A DNA stretch of 7,367 bases from Gammaproteobacteria bacterium (GTDB lineage Bacteria; Pseudomonadota; Gammaproteobacteria; Pseudomonadales; UBA3067). The stretch's first letter is position 1, and the number at the start of each line of letters is the position of its first letter. Shown here piece by piece: positions 1 through 6,600 of this stretch. The notes under the pieces were generated by a model that did no database searches, was not told the DNA's origin, and worked only from the letters and a program-made list of their open reading frames with translations. The position numbers were made by a program, and so were the translations under genes. Location of the stretch: the NCBI GenBank assembly GCA_002402085.1, contig NVVB01000015.1:36627-43993 (forward strand), given 5' to 3'.

Positions 1-1
1 T

Positions 2-772
2 ATGTTAAATCGGTCGCCATTGAAACGTTCAGCGCAACACTCTCCTTTTTCTTCGAATAAGCCACAGAACCTCATGATGCACACGAGTGTGTCGGACGAT
101 TCTGAACATTGGATCTCTGTGAGTGATTTGATGGGCGGGCTGATGATGGTTTTTTTAATGTTAGCCGTGATTTATATGGTTGAGTTTGAAATAGAGAAGC
201 GAAAGATCGAGGAGGTGATTTTACTGTATGACAAGTTTCGGACTGAACTATACGAAGATTTATACGATGAATTTGAACAGGATTTGCCTCGCTGGGGCGC
301 TGTACTCGAAGAAAATCTAACCTTACGGTTTTTGAATTCTGAAACTTTATTTGATAATGGTAAATCTACATTAAAGCAAGAATTCCAGTTCATACTAAAA
401 GATTTTTTCCCTCGATATTTAGCGATCATTCATTCTGCCAAATACCAGAACTCGATTGTCGAAGTAAGGATTGAGGGCCATACCTCCAGTCAATGGAAGA
501 ATGCACGAGATAATGAGTTGGCTTACTTTCTCAATATGGCGCTCTCTCAAGCGCGAACGCGTAGCACGCTTGAGTATCTTTATAGCCTAGAAAGCGTTAA
601 AAATAATAAACGTTGGATCAGTGACCGGTTTACCGCAAATGGACTTTCTTCCTCTCATTTGATTTATACGCCAGAGGGGGTTGAGGATCTGAATAAATCT
701 CGCCGGGTTGAATTTAGACTGATGACTGATGCGGAGTCGAGAATGGGAACTTTGTTGGAGAAGATTCGCTAG
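2..772 (+). CDS. MotB/ZorB-like motor stator subunit with periplasmic OmpA-type domain
   Basis: This is probably the peptidoglycan-anchoring B subunit of a proton- or sodium-driven MotA/MotB-type 5:2 motor. Seen in the sequence: a hydrophilic N-terminus, then WISVSDLM with Asp42 just before a single membrane helix (about residues 43-60), a charged, likely helical linker (about 61-95), and an OmpA-like domain (about 105-240). That domain has the β-strand LRFLNSETLF, EGHTSS at 158-163, an N178...L181...R185 helix and SRRVEFRL near the end. Asp before the helix is the ion-carrying residue in MotB and ZorB. The 256-residue length and WIS-x-x-DLM entry resemble ZorB of the Zorya anti-phage system more than flagellar MotB. 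The frame is open to the left edge, so the start is uncertain: ATG at 2, ATG at 74, or further upstream. The partner A subunit should lie upstream. The gene is coupled to the next by a one-base overlap. Fold assignment is firm; a defence role is inference. Confidence 0.85.
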   Translation: MLNRSPLKRSAQHSPFSSNKPQNLMMHTSVSDDSEHWISVSDLMGGLMMVFLMLAVIYMVEFEIEKRKIEEVILLYDKFRTELYEDLYDEFEQDLPRWGAVLEENLTLRFLNSETLFDNGKSTLKQEFQFILKDFFPRYLAIIHSAKYQNSIVEVRIEGHTSSQWKNARDNELAYFLNMALSQARTRSTLEYLYSLESVKNNKRWISDRFTANGLSSSHLIYTPEGVEDLNKSRRVEFRLMTDAESRMGTLLEKIR

Positions 773-1365
773 TGAATTTTAATGAGTTTGCGGATTACGC
801 ACCTTTTCGACGGCTACGGGAAAAAATGCGTGCGGAGCAGTCGGGTGAGTTTGAGTTGTTTGATGTCGAGAACCATTTAACGCGCAAGGAGAAAGATTCG
901 TTGGTGTGCGGCGGTTTGCTTGTTCAGCGGAGTCAGCTACGCGTGCTGAGGGACTCGACGCTAGCGTATAAAAACAGCCGAGTCTTACAGGTGCTGGCTG
1001 TAGATGCTGCTCATGCGGATTTAGATTTACAGTATCATTTCTCAGATTGTCAAAATGGTGATCGTTTAAACGGTATTGATCATAATGACCAGGTGTTGTT
1101 ATTTACCTGTTTGTCGGTGGTAAGGGGCAGGGTTTCTGACGATGGCCGGCGGTCGGGCGCCTGGCGAAGGGAAGCGTTCACGCGCGAAGTAATGGTTTGT
1201 AAGCGGTGTGTGCAGAAAATTAATTTTGAATCATTGGCCGGGCAACGAAATAAACGCCGACAATTTCGTCAGGCTGGAAACCTGTTCTGTGTTGACTCTT
1301 ATTTTAAACGTTTCCGTAAGTACCCGCTTTCGGATGACGAGTTGGGCGACGAGTTTTTATTTTGA
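772..1365 (+). CDS. Hypothetical protein with CxxC...C motif, coupled to the MotB/ZorB-like gene
   Basis: I do not recognise a named family. The 197-residue protein is soluble: there is no signal peptide or membrane helix. The N-terminus is rich in charge (FADYAPFRRLREKMRAE). The middle contains GGLLVQRSQLRVL and LAYKNSRVLQVL. The C-terminal third has V-C143-K-R-C146-V followed by INF, a basic stretch (GQRNKRRQFR), C173 and an aromatic segment (VDSYFKRFRKYP). The spaced cysteines suggest a small metal-binding or ribbon-like module, but no HNH nuclease motif, helicase motif or other catalytic signature is visible. It starts with GTG, whose G is also the last base of the preceding TAG stop (TAGTG), and a GGAG lies 11 bases upstream at 757-760. 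This indicates translational coupling and a shared function with the motor subunit. It is the last gene of its operon, since the next gene is convergent. It does not look like ZorC, ZorD or ZorE. Confidence 0.8.
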   Translation: MNFNEFADYAPFRRLREKMRAEQSGEFELFDVENHLTRKEKDSLVCGGLLVQRSQLRVLRDSTLAYKNSRVLQVLAVDAAHADLDLQYHFSDCQNGDRLNGIDHNDQVLLFTCLSVVRGRVSDDGRRSGAWRREAFTREVMVCKRCVQKINFESLAGQRNKRRQFRQAGNLFCVDSYFKRFRKYPLSDDELGDEFLF

Positions 1366-1444
1366 GTTGAGGTGACTGATTCGATAATAGTGTTGTTGAG
1401 CTGATATGCGACTGCTTGGCGCTAATGAATGACAATTGGACGAT

Positions 1445-2080
1445 TTACTGGGCTTTTTTATTGGTGTTGCAATCGATGTACTCGTAGGGGGAAAGGAAAT
1501 TGTTTTTGTACAGGAAGTCAAAGATTTTTTCGCAGCTGATGTTGGGGTTATCTTGTTCCGTGTTAATGATTACTTCAGGGTTGAGAGGGGCTTCGAAGGG
1601 CATTGAGACTCCGACAAAATCGAGTAGTTTGCTGTTCTCTGCGGAGCTGTAAAGATCTTGAGTGTCCCTTTTTTTACAGGTTTCCAATGGCGTATTTACA
1701 AATACTTCGATAAAGGGGCTGCCGTTTATATGGTGAGCTTTACGGGCGGCGTCGCGATCGTCGCGATAAGGTGTCACCATGCTAATGATAGGAATGCAGC
1801 CTGTTTTACTTAGCAGTATCGCGGTTTCCGAGGCTCTTCTTGCGCACTCTTTTTGGGCTGAAGGGGTGTAGTCCAGGTCGGAGCAGAGCGCGCGCCTTAA
1901 TTGGTCGCCGTCAAGCACGTAGCTGTTTAGAGAGTGCGTTAGGAGTCGTTGGTTAAGCGCATAGGCTAATGTTGTCTTTCCTGATGCAGGCAGCCCTGTG
2001 ACCCAGATGGTTAGTGCGGGTGGGCCAATGAGTCGCTCTCTGGCAGAATTTGCAGTTTGTTCTAAGGGATCAGTTGACAT
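1445..2080 (-). CDS. cysC: Adenylylsulfate (APS) kinase family protein, divergent
   Basis: Family members phosphorylate adenosine 5'-phosphosulfate with ATP to give PAPS in the cytoplasm. The 211-residue protein has a P-loop GLPASGKT (29-36), the LDGDQLR segment (56-62), RR at 81-82, TPYRDDRDAAR (103-113), FIEVFVNTPLETCKKRD (123-139), LY (143-144) and FVGV...FEAP (155-164), all in CysC order. Length is normal. It departs from classical CysC at several positions. The phosphoserine position (Ser in FISPxR) is Thr103. The Arg and Asn of the D-R-x-E-N-I-R-R motif are Gln76 and Cys79. The K-x-A-R lid is SSAE. The C-terminus ends in a hydrophilic tail. There is no cysD, cysN or cysH beside it, so it may serve a sulfotransferase or a different nucleotide substrate. 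The ATG at 2080 has no clear Shine-Dalgarno sequence. It is convergent with the upstream operon, 79 bp apart, and no hairpin-plus-T terminator is visible between them. Confidence 0.85.
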   Translation of the reverse strand: MSTDPLEQTANSARERLIGPPALTIWVTGLPASGKTTLAYALNQRLLTHSLNSYVLDGDQLRRALCSDLDYTPSAQKECARRASETAILLSKTGCIPIISMVTPYRDDRDAARKAHHINGSPFIEVFVNTPLETCKKRDTQDLYSSAENSKLLDFVGVSMPFEAPLNPEVIINTEQDNPNISCEKIFDFLYKNNFLSPYEYIDCNTNKKAQ

Positions 2081-2280
2081 GATTTTGACGGGTCATTTAA
2101 AAGAGTTGAATTAGATGCATATATTTGTTTTGTGTTCGGGAAACTAAGTTGACGGTTGAGCTGTGTTGATATCAAAATGACATGTTGGTCAGCTGGGTTC
2201 AGTAGGACAGTGATGTTTAATGAGCAATGACGTTAATTTAAGCCGGTCGAAGCACAAAGCATGTTAAGCAATGATGGGCG

Positions 2281-2601
2281 TTAAAGCGTTTGCTCTGAAT
2301 ATATTTTTTTTAATTGGTTGGGCCATTGAGTTACCGAGAACCCAGCATCGTAAAAAGACGGGCTGGTTTTGTGGCACCAATGATTAAATGCCTGTAAGGA
2401 CTCTTGTTGATTTGCCGAATGGGACCCAGGTTGAAGATAGAAATGATAGCTTCTCTGTGAACGAATGGGTTTGTCTAGTGTGATCTGAATCCCTTGGTCA
2501 GAGATGTCAACGATGGTGCCAATGGGGGTGTCGGTGTGGCTTGAGTAGATGTCTATAAATTCATTCAGTCGAGTTCGAGGTGTGTGTCGTTTATTGGTCA
2601 C
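2281..2601 (-). CDS. PilZ-domain protein (c-di-GMP receptor)
   Basis: PilZ domains bind the bacterial second messenger cyclic di-GMP and act as small receptors or adaptors for motility, adhesion or exopolysaccharide. The bipartite binding signature is complete: R-H-T-P-R (RxxxR) at residues 5-9, and D-I-S-D-Q-G (DxSxxG) at 32-37, followed by β-strands (GIQITL, SYHFYLQP) and a DAGF segment near residues 85-88. There are about 106 residues if it starts at the GTG at 2601. The frame stays open to a TTG at 2667 (128 residues). I prefer the GTG for three reasons: RxxxR usually lies near the N-terminus, the TTG start would leave only 31 bp for divergent promoters, and the TTG is part of a TTGACA hexamer. 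Neither start has a strong ribosome binding site (GAGA before GTG, AGG before TTG). It is divergent from the nuclease gene and 200 bp upstream of cysC on the same strand. Its target is unknown. Confidence 0.85.
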   Translation of the reverse strand: MTNKRHTPRTRLNEFIDIYSSHTDTPIGTIVDISDQGIQITLDKPIRSQRSYHFYLQPGSHSANQQESLQAFNHWCHKTSPSFYDAGFSVTQWPNQLKKIYSEQTL

Positions 2602-2638
2602 AGGTTTTTCTCGATAATAATTTGAACGGTGTCTTTTA

Positions 2639-2667
2639 CTATTAGTTGAATAACTCAGGGCTGTCAA
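2639..2667 (-). promoter_or_regulatory. Candidate sigma-70 promoter for the PilZ gene
   Basis: On the minus strand, a perfect TTGACA (2667-2662) is followed after exactly 17 bases by TAATAG (2644-2639). The -10 matches TATAAT at only three of six positions, including the important TA at the start. Transcription would begin near 2632 and give a leader of about 30 bases before the GTG at 2601. It could be chance, and it excludes the TTG at 2667 as the start codon. Confidence 0.35.
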
Positions 2668-2684
2668 TGCACTGGCCTGAGTTA
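2651..2684. repeat. 9-bp perfect inverted repeat between the divergent pilZ and nuclease genes
   Basis: TAACTCAGG (2651-2659) and CCTGAGTTA (2676-2684) are exact reverse complements separated by 16 bases. The dyad covers the proposed PilZ promoter (its spacer and -35) and ends at the first base of the nuclease gene's Shine-Dalgarno sequence. It could be a regulator's operator, or, in a transcript reading rightwards, a stem directly 5' of the ribosome binding site. The T-run needed for a terminator is absent. Confidence 0.5.
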
Positions 2685-2691
2685 GAGGAGG
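2684..2691 (+). promoter_or_regulatory. Strong Shine-Dalgarno site for the SNase-like gene
   Basis: AGAGGAGG lies 7 bases before the ATG at 2699 and matches the anti-Shine-Dalgarno almost fully. It fixes the start at 2699 rather than the internal ATG at 2750. Confidence 0.8.
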
Positions 2692-2698
2692 TTGCTTT

Positions 2699-3217
2699 AT
2701 GGGGGCTGTATTTAACGATTGTTTTTGGTTTGTTCGAGTCGTGGGGGCGATGCGCTGTTTATGTTTGTCCTGTACTTTGTTTTGCTTGCTGGTAAGTAAT
2801 GCGTGGTCTTTGCCGCCTAGTTATCAAGCGAAAGTGATTCGAGTTATTGATGGCGATACAGTGGTTGTTGCCTATCGAAATAAGGATATAAAAGTTCAGC
2901 TGGCATGGGTGGAAGCGCCGGAAGAAGGACAGTTCTATGCGCTCAATGCACGCGGACTGTTGAGTCAATGGGTGAAGGGCAAGTACGTCACAGTGGTCGA
3001 ATTGAATTCGTTGTCCGATAGGGTTTTGGCGCGACTTTATGTGAATGGAAGGGATGTTGCTGTGTCCTTGGTGTCCAAAGGTGCGGCCTGGGTAAAGGTT
3101 TCATCAGATCACGATATTAGTTTGATTGCATTTCAGGCAGAGGCTCAAATAAATAAGCGAGGCCTGTGGCAGGAGGAGAACCCTGAGCCACCTTGGGTAT
3201 GGAGGCGGCGGCATTAG
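2699..3217 (+). CDS. Exported staphylococcal-nuclease-fold (SNase-like) protein with altered active site
   Basis: This is a 172-residue thermonuclease-family protein; the family cleaves DNA and RNA with Ca2+. Seen: a hydrophobic export segment (about 18-36, ending VSNAWS before LPPSY) and then the SNase fold: VIRVIDGDTVVV (47-58), KVQLAWVEAPE (65-75), GKYVTVV (94-100), DRVLARLYVNGRDVAVSLVSKGAAWV (107-132), AFQAEAQINKRGLW (144-157) and PPWVWRR near the end. By alignment to S. aureus nuclease, Asp51 and Asp53 (D19, D21), Glu75 (E43) and Arg108 (R87) are kept. R35 is Gln67 and the Ca2+ ligand D40 is Glu72. Activity is therefore uncertain. A start at the internal ATG 2750 would give a textbook signal peptide, but the strong ribosome binding site favours 2699, which gives a longer leader. 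Location is inferred as periplasmic or secreted. It is divergent from the PilZ gene. Confidence 0.88.
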   Translation: MGAVFNDCFWFVRVVGAMRCLCLSCTLFCLLVSNAWSLPPSYQAKVIRVIDGDTVVVAYRNKDIKVQLAWVEAPEEGQFYALNARGLLSQWVKGKYVTVVELNSLSDRVLARLYVNGRDVAVSLVSKGAAWVKVSSDHDISLIAFQAEAQINKRGLWQEENPEPPWVWRRRH

Positions 3218-3675
3218 TATTTATGGGACGCCTTGACGGCGTGGTTAAAAAACGACCGCTTCAGTTGATGTGATATTGGTAAGGAACTACTAAAGACTTT
3301 TGAAAACTGAGTGTTCAAAAAAAGGAAATTAGATTAAACCTGAGCAATGAAGGGGCTTTATGTTATAGAATCGTTCGGCGGGATAAAAAAAATGTTAAAA
3401 CATGCCAGATTTCTATATTGGTGATCTAATTGGCATTAATTCCCGTGGTCGGTATTAGGTATGCGTTACTTTTGAGGGTGCATTCTTAATGCCGATAGGA
3501 TAATAGAGGCTAGATCTCCTGCGCTTTTTGCAGAGGGCAATGGGCGCCCAGTTAGGTTAGCGACAAATATCAACGCCAACATTTACGCTTTGATTATGTA
3601 TCTCCGCCGGAATTGTTTATTTAGGCGACGGTCTCTAGATGTACAACTTTGGTGAAATTTAGTCGAGGCAGGGGC
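3218..3675. other. Non-coding stretch before the cyclase gene
   Basis: These 458 bases lack any convincing gene. Small symmetrical elements are present: ACGCC-5-GGCGT at about 3230-3244 with no T-run after it, TTTTGAA-9-TTCAAAA (3298-3320), GCATT-CTT-AATGC (3480-3492) and the palindrome TGGGCGCCCA (3541-3550). None forms a clear terminator, riboswitch or operator. The promoter of the cyclase gene must lie here if the gene is transcribed alone, but I see no good -35/-10 pair. Confidence 0.6.
3665..3668 (+). promoter_or_regulatory. Shine-Dalgarno site that sets the cyclase start
   Basis: GAGG lies 7 bases before the ATG at 3676. The alternative in-frame TTG at 3649 has no Shine-Dalgarno sequence upstream, and starting at 3676 puts the first zinc-ribbon cysteine at residue 3, as is usual for such proteins. 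Confidence 0.65.
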
Positions 3676-6600
3676 ATGCGTTGTAATCAATGTGACTTTG
3701 AAAGTCCTAAAGGGATGAAGTTTTGTGGTGGGTGCGGTCAAGGGCTGCAAAGTGGCTGTGCGTCGTGTGGTTTTGAAAATCCAGCGGGATTTAAATTTTG
3801 TGGCCAGTGCGCTGAAAGCTTGGCGGCCTCAAGCGACGCTGGGGCTAAAAGTGACTCTGCATCGAAAAGCCAGTTACCTATTGAAAGTAAAAGCATTCCT
3901 GAGGACGACCTGTTTTATGGTAATCAGGAAGCGGAGCGTCGCCAAATCACCGTATTGTTTTGCGATATTGTGGGTTCGTCAGCGATCTCTGAGCAACTTG
4001 ATCCTGAGGACTTTAGGGAAGTCTTAAGGGATTACCGGCAGAGTTGCAGTACCGTGATCTCAAAATATGATGGTTACGTTGCGCAGTTTTTAGGTGATGG
4101 GGTGTTATGTTATTTTGGTTACCCCCATGCCCATGAAGATGATGCGCGTCGTGCAGTGGCGGCCGCTATAGAGTTATTGGCGACGATCAAGGTGTTGTGT
4201 AATAAAGTAGAGCAGGCGAAGGGCGTGAGCTTGTCTGTTCGAATTGGCGCGCACACCGGATTGGTTGTCGTGGGAGAAGTAGGCGGGGGCGATAAGCGCA
4301 CCGTTGCTCTGGGTGCGACGCCTAATTTGGCCGCTAGAATTCAAGATCAAGCGCGACCAGACAGTATTGTGGTCAGTGCGGTAACGTACCGGTTAATCTC
4401 TTCTGCCTTTGAATGCGATGATATGGGTGTGTTTGACCTGAAAGGTTTCTCGTCGCCTATACGCTTACACCAACCTCTGCGTGCCTACCCAACCCCCCAA
4501 AAGTTCGCTGAAGCCGTGTGTATGGATTCACTGCCTTTGATCGGACGAGACCGAGAGCTTAATTTACTCAAGGGCTTGCTGCAGGAAGCAACCGAAGGGC
4601 GGGGTCAGGTTGCCATGATCAGTGGTGAGCCTGGTATGGGGAAATCTCGCCTGATCTCGTCCACGAAAGAGGCGGTGGATGATAAGACCTATTCCTTGCT
4701 TGAGTGCTGGGGGCGGGCTTATTATCAAAATAGTTACATGCATCCGATTATTGACCTACTTCGAAGGGAGATGTATATCGAAGGGTCTCAGTCGGAACGA
4801 CAGAAGTTAAAGAGAATTGAAAGGGTATTGTCAGTCTTTGGCCTTCCTTTGGGTGATTCAATTCCATTGATCGCTAGTTTATTGAGTGTCGATTTATCAG
4901 GGAGTAAATACTCCTCCCTGCGCCTACCTCCGCCACAAAATAAACAGAAAACTTTTCAGGCCTTGATCTCTCTAATTATTGCTATGTCGGGGCAACGACC
5001 CTTAGTGATTGTGATTGAAGATTTGCATTGGATTGATCCGTCGTCTTTGGAGTTTTTAAACCTGCTGGTAAAGAAGGCTTCTGCTGCGCGAATATTATTA
5101 TTGTTGAGCTACCGAAAGGAATTTTCCCCGGTGTGGGGAAGCCATCCTAGTATTACGCATCTTCCGCTTGATCGACTGAATCAGCATGACAGCTATTTGT
5201 TGATTAATAAGATTGCTGGCGATAAATCACTCCCGATGGAGTTGTTGAAGCAGATTGCTGATAAAACCGACGGAACGCCTTACTTTATTGAAGAAATCAC
5301 TAGGATGGTGCTCGAGTCTGATTTAGTCGCTGAGAATGAAGACAGTTTCGAACTGCAGAAACCGATGGATAGTTTGTCTATTCCGTCGACGCTGAGAGAC
5401 TCTTTAATGGCTAAGATTGATCGTCTTGGCCCCACGAAGGAGTTGGCCCAGCTGAGCTCTACTCTTGGGCGGGAGTTCGCTGTAGAGCTTCTTGAAGCGG
5501 TGACTGCGCGAGGCGAAGGTAAATTGCGTGACGACCTTTCTCAGTTGGTGGTCGCGGATATTATTGACCCTCGGGGACAGTCTGTTTTTAGTTTTCGCCA
5601 TGCCTTGATTCATGAGGTGGCCTACCGCTCTTTGTTAAAAAGTACGCGGCAAAAATTCCATCGTCGAATAGCCACTATTTTACGGGAGCAGTTCCCTGAT
5701 CTAGTCAATGAAAACCCGGAGATTCAGGCGCATCATTGTACCGAAGCGGGGCAGTTAGAAGAGGCTGTATTCCAGTGGTTGTCGGCTGCGAAAAGAGCGA
5801 TGCAGCGATCAGCCAATATTGAAGCAATTGTGCATCTAACCAGGGGCTTAGACACCTTAGAGCGCGTTAAGGCTAATGATGCGTCGCTTTTAGAGTCTGA
5901 CGGTGAAGGTGAGAGTAATCGTCAGCAGTTTATTGCTTCCTTAGAGCTGGCTTTTCAATCGTCACTTGGTTTGGCTTTGATGATGAGCAAAGGCTATGGC
6001 GCGCCTGGAGTCGAGTTAGCCTACAGTCGAGCCAGGGAGTTGTGTAAAGGGATTAATGATGTCGGTACGGTGTTCCCTGTGCTTTGTGGTTTATGGGGTT
6101 TTTATTTGGTGCGTTCAAAGATGGATACAGCCATTGATCTTGCTTCGCAGCTTAAATTGTTGGCGGAGCAGTCAGGCAATGTGAAATTTATTGATGAAGC
6201 CAACCGTGCCATGGGCTCTACCTTATTTTGGTCTGGACGTTTCCCGGAGGCTTGGACGATATTGTCAGCGTCTGGAATTAAGATTAATAGCCAAGAAAAT
6301 ATCTCCGGGCGACGGACTCCTAGTTATACCCAAGATACGCGGGTTGCTAACTTGTCTGACGAAGGCTGCGTGCTTTTGCTGCGAGGATATCCGGATCAGG
6401 CGTTAGATAAAGCCATGGAGTCCCTTAATTTAGCAGACAAAATGGCGCATCCATTCAGTCAAGCTTACGCGCGACACTTTGTATGTTGTATTTACCAGCT
6501 GCGGGGTGATATTGGCGGTGTTTTAAAACAAGCTAAATTGCAGATTGCATTGGCTGGAAGCTATGACTTTTCGTTTTGGCGTTCGGCTGGAAGAATGTTT

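Noticed and set aside
172..429. 85-codon open frame on the minus strand inside the MotB/ZorB-like gene
   Set aside because: It is fully antisense to a well-supported gene and its translation has no recognisable domain.
772..1365. Idea that the unknown protein is the Zorya effector ZorE (HNH nuclease) or ZorC
   Set aside because: No HNH motif is present, and at 197 residues it is too short for ZorC.
2166..2175. Palindrome TTGATATCAA upstream of the CysC-like gene
   Set aside because: It has the short length expected by chance and no linked promoter elements that I can defend.
3221..3252. Hairpin ACGCC-loop-GGCGT after the nuclease gene, as a terminator
   Set aside because: The stem is only 5 bp and is followed by an A-run, not a T-run, on the + strand; the minus strand does not fit either.
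3347..3424. 25-codon open frame starting ATGAAGGGG in the non-coding stretch
   Set aside because: It has no well-placed Shine-Dalgarno and a length expected by chance.
3541..3550. Palindrome TGGGCGCCCA
   Set aside because: A single 10-bp palindrome is expected by chance in several kilobases and no second copy or promoter is nearby.
3639..3662. 7-codon open frame just before the cyclase start, as a possible leader peptide
   Set aside because: No attenuator structure, regulatory codon run or ribosome binding site accompanies it.
3725..4301. Alternative open frames on both strands within the zinc-ribbon/cyclase region
   Set aside because: The 3676 frame has clear zinc-ribbon and cyclase motifs throughout; the others are out-of-frame shadows.
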